Part shown: positions 7,791 through 16,953 of the stretch, piece by piece | Position numbering within the stretch: position 1 is the first letter of the stretch | How the letters are laid out: each line of letters opens with the position of its first letter | NCBI GenBank assembly: GCA_934096585.1 | Contig: CAKOMG010000001.1 | Location: forward strand, 260,803 to 324,802 | Direction of reading: 5' to 3' | Length of the DNA stretch: 64,000 nt | Origin: an uncultured Bacilli bacterium | GTDB taxonomy: Bacteria > Bacillota_I > Bacilli_A > ML615J-28 > CAG-698 | Program-made: the position numbers and the translations under genes | The notes under the pieces: generated by a model | What the model was told of the DNA's origin: nothing | Database searches by the model: none | The model's input: only the letters and a program-made list of their open reading frames with translations

Positions 7791-8911
7791 TTTGACACAA
7801 TTGTACAAACAGCTTCTGCACTAATTCCTTTCATATTGCCTATATCCCCTATTCCTTCGCCTCTTGTAGCTTTGACGTTTATATTTAATTCATCAGTATG
7901 TAAAAGTGATGCTATGTTTTTTCTCATTAATGGCTTATATTCCTTTAACATTGGTTTTTCAATATAAACTATAACATCTATATTATTAATTTTATATCCT
8001 TGTTTGTTCATTAAATTATATATTTCATTCATAAAATAACTTGAATCTATATCCTTATATTTCATGTCAGTATCAGGAAATAGTGTTCCAATATCTCCCA
8101 TACCTAATGCTCCAATAATTGATTCAACAACCGCATGATATACAACATCAGCATCTGAATGTCCGTCTAATCCTAAGTAAAAAGGAATAGTCACCCCTCC
8201 TAATACAAGGCGTCTTCCTTCAACTAATCGATGTGTATCTTTTGAATGTCCTATTTTTAGAGTTTTATTATTAAGTAAGTATTCCATATAACTAATATCT
8301 TCGTCTGTTGTAACTTTGATATTATCAGCTCTACCTAATACCAACTTTGCATTTATGCCATAGTTATATTCTAATACTTGCACATCATCTAAGTAAGGAA
8401 CGTTAGGATTTTTATTAATTCCTTCAATTAATAACTTTCTATTAACTGCTTGTGGTGTTTGCATTTGATATAATTTATTGCGGTCAAGTGTTGTAAGTTT
8501 ATTGCCATCTAATTCTTTTATACAATCTTTGGCTTTAATACATAAGCTTACAGCATCATTTCTTTTTGCTTCTTCATATACCTTTTGTATTTCTTCTGTT
8601 TGAATATTACATCTAGCAGCATCATGGATCAATATGATATCAGTACTTGCAATTAATGCCCCATTATAAACACTGTTATATCTTTCTTTTCCACCTATTG
8701 TAATTTTAATTCTATCGTTTTCTAAAAGGCTGTAGTCATTAAAATCTTCTTCTCTTACAACAAGTATGACATTATGGCATTCCTTCATACTCAACACCTT
8801 TTCCAGTGAATACTTATATAATTCTTTATTATTAATTTTATAATTAACTTTATTAAATTTTAGGGAAGTTCTAGTTCCACTTCCAGCCATTAATAAAATG
8901 AAATCAAACAT
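7787..8911 (-). CDS. ispDF: Bifunctional IspDF (MEP cytidylyltransferase / MECDP synthase)
   Basis: Two consecutive enzymes of the MEP isoprenoid pathway are fused. Residues 1-210 are IspD: LLMAGSGTR for CTP binding, ILIHDAARC, and PQAVNRKLL. This makes CDP-methylerythritol. Residues 217-374 are IspF: GHSKDTHRLVEG and LDGHSDADVVYHAV supply the Asp-x-His and His zinc ligands, and NVKATRGEGIGDIG matches the family C-terminal block. It forms the cyclodiphosphate. Fusion is well known in alpha- and epsilon-proteobacteria and less usual in Bacillota. IspD's usual AAG is LMAG here. AAAGGATTCCTTTAT precedes the ATG. The pathway's dxr is at 34102-35289. Confidence 0.95.
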   Translation of the reverse strand: MFDFILLMAGSGTRTSLKFNKVNYKINNKELYKYSLEKVLSMKECHNVILVVREEDFNDYSLLENDRIKITIGGKERYNSVYNGALIASTDIILIHDAARCNIQTEEIQKVYEEAKRNDAVSLCIKAKDCIKELDGNKLTTLDRNKLYQMQTPQAVNRKLLIEGINKNPNVPYLDDVQVLEYNYGINAKLVLGRADNIKVTTDEDISYMEYLLNNKTLKIGHSKDTHRLVEGRRLVLGGVTIPFYLGLDGHSDADVVYHAVVESIIGALGMGDIGTLFPDTDMKYKDIDSSYFMNEIYNLMNKQGYKINNIDVIVYIEKPMLKEYKPLMRKNIASLLHTDELNINVKATRGEGIGDIGNMKGISAEAVCTIVSK

Positions 8912-8971
8912 ATAAAGGAATCCTTTCTAAATATATAATATTATATCAAAAATTAATAAAAATATAAATAG

Positions 8972-9505
8972 TTATTTGCATTTTATTATTTTATTTTCGG
9001 TAATAATGTAATCAAATTTAATATCATATTCTTCTTCAAAATCTATTGCTTTCACAAGATCATCATATGTACAAATTATTTTTAAACAATTTTTATCTTT
9101 AAGGAAGATGTCATAATATCCTCCGCCATATCCTAAGCGATATCCTTTAGGATTCGCTAAGATTGAAGGAGCAATTATGACATCTAACTCATTATCTGAT
9201 TGTTGAGTTGTTGAAGAAATACCAGCTTCATCTTTAATGATTTTATTTAAAAATGTTGGGAACAATAATTGTCTATATTCCATTAAATGTTTATCCTTAT
9301 AACAATAAGGTACATAAAACATTTGTTTATCATTCAATAGCCTCATAATATTTGGTTCATTATTAATAGAAAAATAAATACCTATTTTCTTGTAATCATT
9401 AATAATAGTTTTTAAATTCTCTACTATCATTAAATCTTTCTCTTTTGTGTCTCCTAATTTGTTTCTTATTTTAAAATATTGTTTTCTTAATTCTGTCTTT
9501 TTCAT
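8972..9505 (-). CDS. 5-formyltetrahydrofolate cyclo-ligase
   Basis: The 177-residue protein converts 5-formyl-THF and ATP to 5,10-methenyl-THF. The N-terminal basic start MKKTELRKQYFKIRNKL is typical. Late in the protein the ATP-binding signature GYRLGYGGGYYD is intact, followed by ICTYDDLV. Length is normal. Its ATG (9505) overlaps the stop of the upstream GGDEF-like gene by 4 bases (ATGA), so the two share a message driven by the promoter at 10692-10720. Confidence 0.92.
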   Translation of the reverse strand: MKKTELRKQYFKIRNKLGDTKEKDLMIVENLKTIINDYKKIGIYFSINNEPNIMRLLNDKQMFYVPYCYKDKHLMEYRQLLFPTFLNKIIKDEAGISSTTQQSDNELDVIIAPSILANPKGYRLGYGGGYYDIFLKDKNCLKIICTYDDLVKAIDFEEEYDIKFDYIITENKIIKCK

Positions 9506-10671
9506 TTTAAATTACTTTTTATTTCTAATAAATCTAAATCAATGTTTAAATCCTCAAATGGATTATTTTCTATTTCTTCGTTTGAATAAATGGCATAATC
9601 ACCTGGATAGTCTTTTTCTTTAGCAAGATTAACCATATTAAATGATTGTTCAATAATTTCATTAATACTTTGTTCCTCTTTTTGAACAAGCCCTAGTTTT
9701 GCATTAACCTTGATAATGTTATTAGCAAGACTAATTGATTGACTGACTAATAATGAATCATTGTTATCAAGTTCACCTAATAATATTTCATATTCTATTT
9801 TATTATCGATTAATAATATATATTGGCTTTTATCAACATAATATAATTTTGTTTGATCGAAATATTCTAGATTATAAATATTTTTTAAATACTTGTTAAT
9901 AACAATATCACAAAAATCTTTACCATAAAAAGAAATAATATCTTTGGTATTGATAATACTTATATTTACTAATGCGTAATATCCTTTTATTTCTTTTAAA
10001 TGGCTATTCATTTCTTTAAATGAATGAATATTTAATTTAGTTTCTTGTATGCTTCTCATTTTGTTAACTAAACGATATTCTTTATCACTTATAATAAAAG
10101 TTTTTTCTTCAAACCAAATGGATTCATTATTATTGTTTATTCTAAATGTATTATAATCTTTGTTTGTGAATGATATCATATCTTCTTTATTAATGCATGA
10201 ATAGAATTCATTTCGTTCTAAACTAAAATTATTAACATTAAGTATTTTCATCATTTGGCTATTTATAATATAATGATTATCATAGAAACAAGCAAGTGGT
10301 TCTCCGAATAATTCTAAGAACACTAATAAATTATTTAATTCATTATCGTCATTTTTGTTTTCTATGATTATTTCAGGTGTAGTAGTTTGTGTAGTTTGTT
10401 CTTTTTTATTTTTCTTAAAACATCCCACAATAAATTCAATTAGTGCTATTATAACTATGACCCCACCAATTATAATAGTATATTCTTCGATGTTTTCAAA
10501 GTCTTTTGTTATTGATAAATAATAAGCATTATCAAAAAATTTAATACAAAAGAACAAGCCATAAATTGCGTATAGTATGCTAGAAATAATTGCAAATCTT
10601 TTATTTAAAATGACATTCATCAAAATAAGTACAAATATTATTGATACCAATGCAATATAAATATTTTCCAT
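9502..10671 (-). CDS. Membrane protein with PAS-like and degenerate GGDEF domain
   Basis: Three hydrophobic segments (about 5-22, 28-48 and 65-85) are followed by a linker, a PAS-like region (FGEPLACFYDNHYIINSQMMKIL) and, from about residue 225, a fold that reads like a diguanylate-cyclase domain: YALVNISIINTKDIISFYGKDFCDIVI aligns with the start of GGDEF domains. The GGDEF signature itself is replaced by a YYVDKSQYILLI-like stretch, so catalysis is very unlikely. GdpP of Bacillota also joins membrane helices, PAS and degenerate GGDEF, but this gene lacks a DHH-DHHA1 phosphodiesterase. A sensory or c-di-nucleotide-binding role is possible. AAAAGGAGGTTTTGA precedes the ATG. Confidence 0.6.
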   Translation of the reverse strand: MENIYIALVSIIFVLILMNVILNKRFAIISSILYAIYGLFFCIKFFDNAYYLSITKDFENIEEYTIIIGGVIVIIALIEFIVGCFKKNKKEQTTQTTTPEIIIENKNDDNELNNLLVFLELFGEPLACFYDNHYIINSQMMKILNVNNFSLERNEFYSCINKEDMISFTNKDYNTFRINNNNESIWFEEKTFIISDKEYRLVNKMRSIQETKLNIHSFKEMNSHLKEIKGYYALVNISIINTKDIISFYGKDFCDIVINKYLKNIYNLEYFDQTKLYYVDKSQYILLIDNKIEYEILLGELDNNDSLLVSQSISLANNIIKVNAKLGLVQKEEQSINEIIEQSFNMVNLAKEKDYPGDYAIYSNEEIENNPFEDLNIDLDLLEIKSNLK

Positions 10672-10691
10672 TCAAAACCTCCTTTTAACCT

Positions 10692-10720
10692 AGTATAACA
10701 CATTATTTTCATGGTTTCAA
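10692..10720 (-). promoter_or_regulatory. Promoter of the GGDEF-like / cyclo-ligase operon
   Basis: Minus-strand TTGAAA (10720-10715), 17-base spacer, TATACT (10697-10692), ending about 20 bases before the start codon at 10671. Confidence 0.75.
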
Positions 10721-10917
10721 GAAAGATTTTAAATACTTATTTTTTTGTATCATATTGTGACATTTATCTATTTTTATCGATATTTTATTAAAAAATTGAT
10801 AAAAATAAATTGCTATTATTTAAGTGCGTTTTATAGTCATTATAAAAATTACAATTATATTTTTAATTAGCTTTAATATTTATTAAATATTTTATATCCT
10901 CATAAAAGTGGCGTATA

Positions 10918-11038
10918 TTATAAAACTCGCTCATTTTTTAGTGATTTAACACTAAATTTTATATTCATTATGACATATAACATAGTCGCAACAATCCCCA
11001 TTACTACAATTAGCAGTTCTAACAAGCTTGGCATTCAT
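10918..11038 (-). other. Two overlapping candidate micro-ORFs in an otherwise empty gap
   Basis: In the ~430-base gap 10721-11150 an AAAGGA (near 11049) precedes two ATGs four bases apart in different frames. ATG 11038 opens a 28-codon ORF ending 10952 with four Cys in the pattern C-x4-CC-x4-C and has the better SD spacing (9). ATG 11034 opens a 38-codon ORF ending 10918 with one hydrophobic helix and a basic tail (start MPSLLELLIVVMGIV), as in small membrane toxins. At most one is likely real. The rest of the gap shows nothing. Confidence 0.3.
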
Positions 11039-11150
11039 ATATTTCATTCCTTTATAATCATAATTACAAAAAGAAAGCATTAAACTATTAAACCTCTACT
11101 TGTTCATAAAATAATAACAGGACAAGTAAGAATTTCTCAAAAGGATTAAA

Positions 11151-11176
11151 ATAAAAATCCCAAAAAATGGGATTTT
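11151..11176 (-). terminator. Terminator after cdaA
   Basis: AAAATCCCA (11154-11162) pairs with TGGGATTTT (11168-11176), followed on the minus strand by TTATTTTAA. It ends the helicase-ankyrin-cdaA operon and overlaps the last bases of cdaA. Confidence 0.85.
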
Positions 11177-11984
11177 ACTTTGTCAATAAATATTGTGCTA
11201 ACAACTCTCTTAAACGATCTTTTGTCAAGTCTTGTTGAATAATACCATCAACTGTAATTGATATTTTACCTGTTTCTTCTGATACAACAACAGTAACAGC
11301 ATCATATCTTTCACTTAAACCAATCGCAGCACGATGTCTTGTACCAAGAGACTTTGGAACATCATAACGCTCTGTAGAAGGTAAATAAGCACCAGCACAC
11401 ATAATATAATTCTTTCTAATGATAACAGCACCATCATGAGTTGCTGAACCAACAAAGAATAATGATGTAAGAAGTTCTTCTGTAATATTACCTTTAATAT
11501 AAATAGCCTTATCAATAAATGCATCTAAGTTATCATTTCTTTCAATAGAAATTAAAGCACCAATTCTTCTTTCTGATAAGTAAGCAGCTGAATTAACAAT
11601 CACATTAACAACTTGCATCTTTTCTTCTTCACTATTATAAACACTACCACTTGAGTTAGAATGTAGTCCAATTTCCAATGAATGCTTGATTTCTTGTGAA
11701 TACACAATAACCAGTACCCCAACAAACCAAAACGCTAAAACCCTAAGTAACCCAAATGTAATTTTAAAATCTAAATAATAACTTAGACCAAATAATACTA
11801 ATACAATAAATAAAAATACGATAACTTTTCTAATCTTAAATTTTACTTTCAAATATTTAAAAATGATAACAACTAAAGCAATACATAACAAAATATCTAC
11901 TGCTAAAAATATAATACCTAAAGTACTAAAGTTATTAGTATAGTTTCTTATCATTTCAATAAACTTTTTTAAATTTTCAGTCAA
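11175..11984 (-). CDS. cdaA: Diadenylate cyclase CdaA (c-di-AMP synthase)
   Basis: CdaA makes c-di-AMP from two ATP at the membrane, controlling potassium, osmolyte and wall homeostasis. Three membrane helices (about 22-42, 50-66 and 72-93) precede the DAC domain, where the catalytic motifs DGAVII and LGTRHRAAIG are intact. The start is TTG at 11984: AAAGGAGG sits 8 bases upstream, and no ATG fits as well. It overlaps the ankyrin gene by 8 bases. In most Bacillota cdaA leads a cdaR-glmM operon; here it is the last gene behind a helicase-like and an ankyrin protein, an unusual setting. No cdaR is visible in the window. Confidence 0.95.
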   Translation of the reverse strand: MTENLKKFIEMIRNYTNNFSTLGIIFLAVDILLCIALVVIIFKYLKVKFKIRKVIVFLFIVLVLFGLSYYLDFKITFGLLRVLAFWFVGVLVIVYSQEIKHSLEIGLHSNSSGSVYNSEEEKMQVVNVIVNSAAYLSERRIGALISIERNDNLDAFIDKAIYIKGNITEELLTSLFFVGSATHDGAVIIRKNYIMCAGAYLPSTERYDVPKSLGTRHRAAIGLSERYDAVTVVVSEETGKISITVDGIIQQDLTKDRLRELLAQYLLTK

Positions 11985-12546
11985 TTAAAATTCCTCCTTT
12001 TATTTTCTTGTCTTCTATTTTCTCTGTAGTAATAAAATTCTTATCAAGAAAATAATTTAAAATTTCTTTATTTTGCTCATCAAGTGCATAATCAATTGGT
12101 GATAAATTATTTTCATCAACTTGATTATAATCAGCACCCTTTTCTATTAAGTATTTAATTATTGGCAGTGCACCAATCGAAACAGCTAAATGTAAGGGGG
12201 TAGCTTCCATTTCTCCACCCATATTTAAATCTGCACCTTTTTCAACAAGTACTTTCACTAAATCTAAACGATTCATCATAACCGCATAATGCAAAGGCGT
12301 ATGCCCCATACTATCCGCAAGATCTATAAATACACCCGCATTAATAAGCATTTGTAACAGCTTTTTATCTTTTAGTTTTATAGCTATATGTAGTAGAGAT
12401 CTACCCATATTATTCTTTTGATTCAAATCACCATCATTCGTTGAAAAATCATTTAATTTCAAACGAATCTTATTATAACTATGAGAATTCTCTTTTATAA
12501 AACTAATAAGTTCATTAAACTCTTTTTTCGTTCCCCGTTTAATCAT
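11977..12546 (-). CDS. Ankyrin-repeat protein
   Basis: The 189-residue soluble protein has about four ankyrin repeats between residues 45 and 170, recognisable by MGRSLLHIAIKLKDKKLLQ, MGHTPLHYAVMMNRLDLVK, EATPLHLAVSIGALPIIK and NLSPIDYALDEQNKEI. Such repeats bind other proteins. It has no signal peptide or membrane helix. Its ATG overlaps the helicase stop (ATGA) with AAGGAG upstream, and its end overlaps cdaA, so translation of the three is probably coupled and the protein may be an adaptor for one of its neighbours. The partner is not known. Confidence 0.9.
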   Translation of the reverse strand: MIKRGTKKEFNELISFIKENSHSYNKIRLKLNDFSTNDGDLNQKNNMGRSLLHIAIKLKDKKLLQMLINAGVFIDLADSMGHTPLHYAVMMNRLDLVKVLVEKGADLNMGGEMEATPLHLAVSIGALPIIKYLIEKGADYNQVDENNLSPIDYALDEQNKEILNYFLDKNFITTEKIEDKKIKGGILID

Positions 12547-15500
12547 AGAGTAATCTCCTTAACAACTTTTTGCATTGCTTTACCAAAGTCATCCACAAGA
12601 TCACTAAGCCATACAACACTAATAGGGAAGTCATTAGATTTAAACTCACGATATTCATTTATTATTGTAAACTCTGTACATTCAGGATTTTCAATAATCA
12701 TTAAACCATAATATTTATTATCATACTCTAAAACTAAACTTAATGGATAATAAGATCCCAGAGTTTTAATTTGTGACCTACGTAATGTTTTACTAATCTT
12801 GTCTTGTAAAGTTTGAGGAAGATAAGTTAATTCCTTAGGTTCTTCTTCAATAATATTTATGATTAGTTCAACGAACTTTTTATTTTTATCGCTCTTATTT
12901 AGTAAATTTTTACTATCTAATATTATTAGTTCACTACCGCAAGAAATAAGTAAATCAGCCATATTATAACTTATATATTCATCATTTACATCATGATAAG
13001 TACTTAAATCTAAAATATTATAATCTGCTTCAATGCTATATCCTAACTTCAAATCACAAATATTTAATTTATCTTCAAAATATTTTGATATTTCATTGGC
13101 ACTAAGCCCTTTATCATAAAGAATATTACCAATAACTTGATAAATATTGTGAGCTTTGGCAATACTAGAAGTAAAGAAATTAATTTTTGCTTCACTATTT
13201 CTTTTAATTAATTTGGCAATTAAAGAATTATAATTATCTTTACATATACTTACACCTTTGTTTTTATTAATATCACTATAAAATCTTCCTTTAATATTTT
13301 TCATTTTCATAAGCAATGTTAAAGGGGTTCTAGTATAACGATATTTAAATGGCATAATAGCATTATGTCTAATTCTTGATATTAAGCTGTTAGAAATTGA
13401 TGTTTGCAATTGTTCCGTTCCCGCAATTATTACTTGTTGGCACTTAATAGCTTTGTGATATTCATTGGCATTAAGTAATTGAGCATCATCTATTAATACC
13501 AAATCAAATAATGTCATATCAAGGAATAAATTGACAATATTCGTATCACTTAAAAATAATAATTTACTACCACTATTATTGATAATATATTGATTATAAT
13601 TCATATTCTTAGCTTTACCAGTTTTACAATGGTGACTATTACTAATTTTTAATATTTCAATATTACTATCAATTAAATCATTTTCTAAATGAGTTATTTT
13701 TTCTAGTGATTTATTATACTCTTGAACACTTAAGAACTCTGGATTACTATTTACATACTCATTATAAACATGGTTATAATATGAATATTTAAAACGATTT
13801 GTAACTCTTTCTTTATCGTTTGCAATAATGTAATTATTTAAATCATTAAGTTTATATTTAAGAATAATTTTCATTTTATTAGAAATATCTAAATATAATC
13901 TTAATTCCTCACGTGATTCTAGTAATGTTTTAAAATTAGCAATAACTGTAGTTAAATCATCATAATAATATTTACTAACGCTATCTTTAAATAATTTGAT
14001 ATATCCTAAAAAGTTATCATTAATATCATTGATTATTTCATTTGATGAAGAGATGTGATCAAGAATATCTTTATCTATTTTAGCATCAAAACTTTGAACT
14101 AAACTACTAGGCTTATTAAATAAAGTTAAATAGATATCAAAGTCATTAATCAAGTTTAAGATTTCAGTAGGTTTTGTATTTTCACCTTGGAATAAAGCTT
14201 CAAATAAAAACTTATAACTCTTATTATTATTAATACTCATTTTTACATTATTAAGTTCACGTTCTTTTTGTTCAAAGTATAAATAAGTATTAAATAAAAT
14301 TTGCTTTTGAGGAATCATTAAAAATTCGCTCATTGCTTTTTGCCAATCACTAACTTTAGCCATATAGTTATGTGTAAGTCTAATGGCTTCCATCTTTTCA
14401 ATAATGCAATCTGTACTATTTACTAATTTATAATCTAAAAAATACTTATACAAACCATTAATACTATCTAATGTATTTTGATAATTTTTTATAATTTCAA
14501 GTATATCAACAATACCACTACTTCTTAGATCTTGCAAAGCTTTGTCAACTTGATTTCTAACTTTTTCGTTTGCTATTTTATTATGTTTAACAATAAATTC
14601 TTTATAAACATCAGAAACATGAACTTTATATTTGTATTCTGAATAAGTTAAGTCTTTATAATCTTTTTTAAGTTGTGAAATTTTTAAATTATTTTTTCTA
14701 ATGTAGTATAAATGAGGAAGTAATTTAGAAATTAAAATGTGTTTAAACTTACTATTTTGATCATGATTCTTTGTTTCTAATGTTTTAATATTGTTATCAA
14801 GGGAAAGTAAAGAATCAAAATATTTTGTATAAACATTAACACTTTCCTCATATTGATCAAGTGTGGTTTCTATCATTATCATTTTATTTAAAATGCCTTC
14901 ACTCTTAGAAAAGTCTAGCCATGTTTTGGAAAAATAGCCTTTAGAAAGGACATTAATATAATCATTAACTTCTTCTATTAATTCAGTATCATTAAGCAAA
15001 AGTGAATAGCCTAGTTTTGCTTTCATTTTCCCAAATATTGATTCTAAACTATTTGATAACTCTTTAGCTTTTTTAGTTTCATCAAATATTTTCACATAAT
15101 CTCTTAATACTGCATCTACTGTTTTTACATCTTCTTTTTTAAATAAATTTGATGTAATATCATTTATTGCTTTTTCCACATTAAATTTGCTCTTATTAAT
15201 GTTATAAATGCTTTTAATTTCCTTTAAAGTATTTTGGTAATGCTCAATTTCACCTTTCAACTTTACAAATACTTTTTTTGCTTCATTGAAGTTTTTAAAT
15301 GCTTCTTTAGTTGTTCTTCCATCTAAATATTCATTATACCATGATGAAGGAATCCTTTTTTTATTTAATTTTGTATAATATGTTATCAAGTTCTTGAATC
15401 GTGCATAATTAACGATATCCGCAATACCAAATTCTTGTTCTAAAGCAACTCGTTCCTTTTGTAAAATACTATAGTTGACATAAATGTTTTGAATCAAATG

Positions 15501-16787
15501 CATTGGTTGATTAATGTCTGTAATTTGATGAGTTATAGGAATATTTACAAAATGGGAATCTTTAAATGATCCTATTTTAGCCATTTTTTCATCAATTACT
15601 TTCAAGGCATGAATAATCTCATGAATTTCATATTTGTATAAGTCATAAGAATCTTTCATGATTTTATCACTAAACAAACTTTGAGGTTTAGGTGTTAAAA
15701 TTAATTCATTCATAATTTCAATTAAAGGAGTATTACAAATCTTTGAACTTAGTTTATTTTCATATCTCTCAATTTCTTGGTAGTGATCACTTAATTCATT
15801 CTTTAAAACATAATCTAATACTTGGCCTCTTTTATTTTCGTGATTCTTTTCATTAATCATAAAAAATGGTTTAGAGAAAGAAGTAACAAATGAATCTAAT
15901 TTTTTTTCTTTAAATGTTTCATAAACTTTATCCAGTGTTGAATCATTATTGGAAATATATAATACTCTTTTTCCATTTTTAATGGCATCACTAGCTATAT
16001 TAATAAGTGTAGTTGTTTTACCAGTACCTTCGTAACCAGTAATTGCGAATGAATTTCCTTTTGATGCTATTGCAACCGCATTTCTTTGATTTTGATCAAG
16101 AGCTGTAATATTATAATTGGCACTTCTTCCTTCAATTGCATATTTCTCAGTAAGTGTTGCTCCATAAGCATTATCCAATTTAAACATTTCGTGATGGATT
16201 TGCACTTCTGGTTGTTCCGTCTTAACGAATGTTAAATAGTTTTCTAAACGAACGTTAGATGTTTGATGTTTAACAAAATTCATTACATAACGGTCCATCA
16301 AATAAATATCATCCATTTTTTCTTTATTATAAAGTTCATTTCTAAAATCTTGCCTTTCATGTTTAATGTAAGGATTCTCCATTGGTTTACTAATCATTTG
16401 AAAATAAATTGTATCATTTTCTATATACATTTTAACAGGTATTAAGATCATAGGAACAAATGATTCTTTATATCCTTTTCTTTGAAGTAGTAATCCATAA
16501 GTAATGACTAAGATATTAGCTTTATTTTTATTAACAATATTATTAAAATGCATAAATGGTAATTTATATTGCATTTCTTTACTATTTGATTCCATGGCTC
16601 CAATTCCACGTTTCATAATGTCATAATATGCAATATGTGTATATTCTACTAACTTTCCTTTTAATAAATTAGAAATTACATCATATTCAATTGTACCAAG
16701 TTCTAGATAATAATCATCTGTAAAAATGTCTAATAAATGATCATTATCTTTTGCTAGTCTAATTCTATTTTTAAATTCATTAGCCAT
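12543..16787 (-). CDS. Large SF1 (UPF1-like/DUF4011-type) helicase-like ATPase
   Basis: I start at ATG 16787 behind GAGGAGGAG, 14 residues inside the longest frame. The 1414-residue protein has an N-terminal region with LVITYGLLLQRK and PMILIPVKM (about 93-120), as in DUF4011-type helicases. ATPase motifs follow: ALDQNQRNAV (229-238), Walker A GYEGTGKTTT (251-260), an insert of about 800 residues rich in coiled-coil, LVLIDDAQLL (Walker B, about 1095), a degenerate motif III (IIAGTEQLQ) and FKYRYTRTP. The end (LVLEYDNKYYGLMIIENPE, then VVWLSDLVDD) resembles the Vsr-like nuclease tail of that family but lacks clear acidic catalytic residues. It heads an operon with the ankyrin gene and cdaA. 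A nucleic-acid or defence role is plausible but unproven. Confidence 0.72.
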   Translation of the reverse strand: MANEFKNRIRLAKDNDHLLDIFTDDYYLELGTIEYDVISNLLKGKLVEYTHIAYYDIMKRGIGAMESNSKEMQYKLPFMHFNNIVNKNKANILVITYGLLLQRKGYKESFVPMILIPVKMYIENDTIYFQMISKPMENPYIKHERQDFRNELYNKEKMDDIYLMDRYVMNFVKHQTSNVRLENYLTFVKTEQPEVQIHHEMFKLDNAYGATLTEKYAIEGRSANYNITALDQNQRNAVAIASKGNSFAITGYEGTGKTTTLINIASDAIKNGKRVLYISNNDSTLDKVYETFKEKKLDSFVTSFSKPFFMINEKNHENKRGQVLDYVLKNELSDHYQEIERYENKLSSKICNTPLIEIMNELILTPKPQSLFSDKIMKDSYDLYKYEIHEIIHALKVIDEKMAKIGSFKDSHFVNIPITHQITDINQPMHLIQNIYVNYSILQKERVALEQEFGIADIVNYARFKNLITYYTKLNKKRIPSSWYNEYLDGRTTKEAFKNFNEAKKVFVKLKGEIEHYQNTLKEIKSIYNINKSKFNVEKAINDITSNLFKKEDVKTVDAVLRDYVKIFDETKKAKELSNSLESIFGKMKAKLGYSLLLNDTELIEEVNDYINVLSKGYFSKTWLDFSKSEGILNKMIMIETTLDQYEESVNVYTKYFDSLLSLDNNIKTLETKNHDQNSKFKHILISKLLPHLYYIRKNNLKISQLKKDYKDLTYSEYKYKVHVSDVYKEFIVKHNKIANEKVRNQVDKALQDLRSSGIVDILEIIKNYQNTLDSINGLYKYFLDYKLVNSTDCIIEKMEAIRLTHNYMAKVSDWQKAMSEFLMIPQKQILFNTYLYFEQKERELNNVKMSINNNKSYKFLFEALFQGENTKPTEILNLINDFDIYLTLFNKPSSLVQSFDAKIDKDILDHISSSNEIINDINDNFLGYIKLFKDSVSKYYYDDLTTVIANFKTLLESREELRLYLDISNKMKIILKYKLNDLNNYIIANDKERVTNRFKYSYYNHVYNEYVNSNPEFLSVQEYNKSLEKITHLENDLIDSNIEILKISNSHHCKTGKAKNMNYNQYIINNSGSKLLFLSDTNIVNLFLDMTLFDLVLIDDAQLLNANEYHKAIKCQQVIIAGTEQLQTSISNSLISRIRHNAIMPFKYRYTRTPLTLLMKMKNIKGRFYSDINKNKGVSICKDNYNSLIAKLIKRNSEAKINFFTSSIAKAHNIYQVIGNILYDKGLSANEISKYFEDKLNICDLKLGYSIEADYNILDLSTYHDVNDEYISYNMADLLISCGSELIILDSKNLLNKSDKNKKFVELIINIIEEEPKELTYLPQTLQDKISKTLRRSQIKTLGSYYPLSLVLEYDNKYYGLMIIENPECTEFTIINEYREFKSNDFPISVVWLSDLVDDFGKAMQKVVKEITL

Positions 16788-16827
16788 TTTTTTACTCCTC
16801 CTCTTGATATCTAAAACTATATAACAC

Positions 16828-16856
16828 ATTATATCACTTTTTCATAAATTTATAAA
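16828..16856 (-). promoter_or_regulatory. Promoter of the helicase-ankyrin-cdaA operon
   Basis: TATAAT (16833-16828) is preceded by TGA, giving an extended -10, with TTTATA 17 bases further upstream. It lies about 40 bases before the helicase start. Confidence 0.6.
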
Positions 16857-16883
16857 GAATTTTTATCATTTTGTTTTAAAAGT

Positions 16884-16910
16884 TAAAAAAAGGATTGGTT
16901 AAACCAATCC
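16884..16910 (-). terminator. Terminator after the trypsin-like protease gene
   Basis: GGATTGG/CCAATCC (16892-16898 with 16904-16910) plus inner pairs, followed on the minus strand by seven T. It separates the Clp-like/protease unit from the helicase operon. Confidence 0.85.
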
Positions 16911-16953
16911 GTTTATTTTATTCATTAACAAAACAAGCATCTATTGTCAATTA

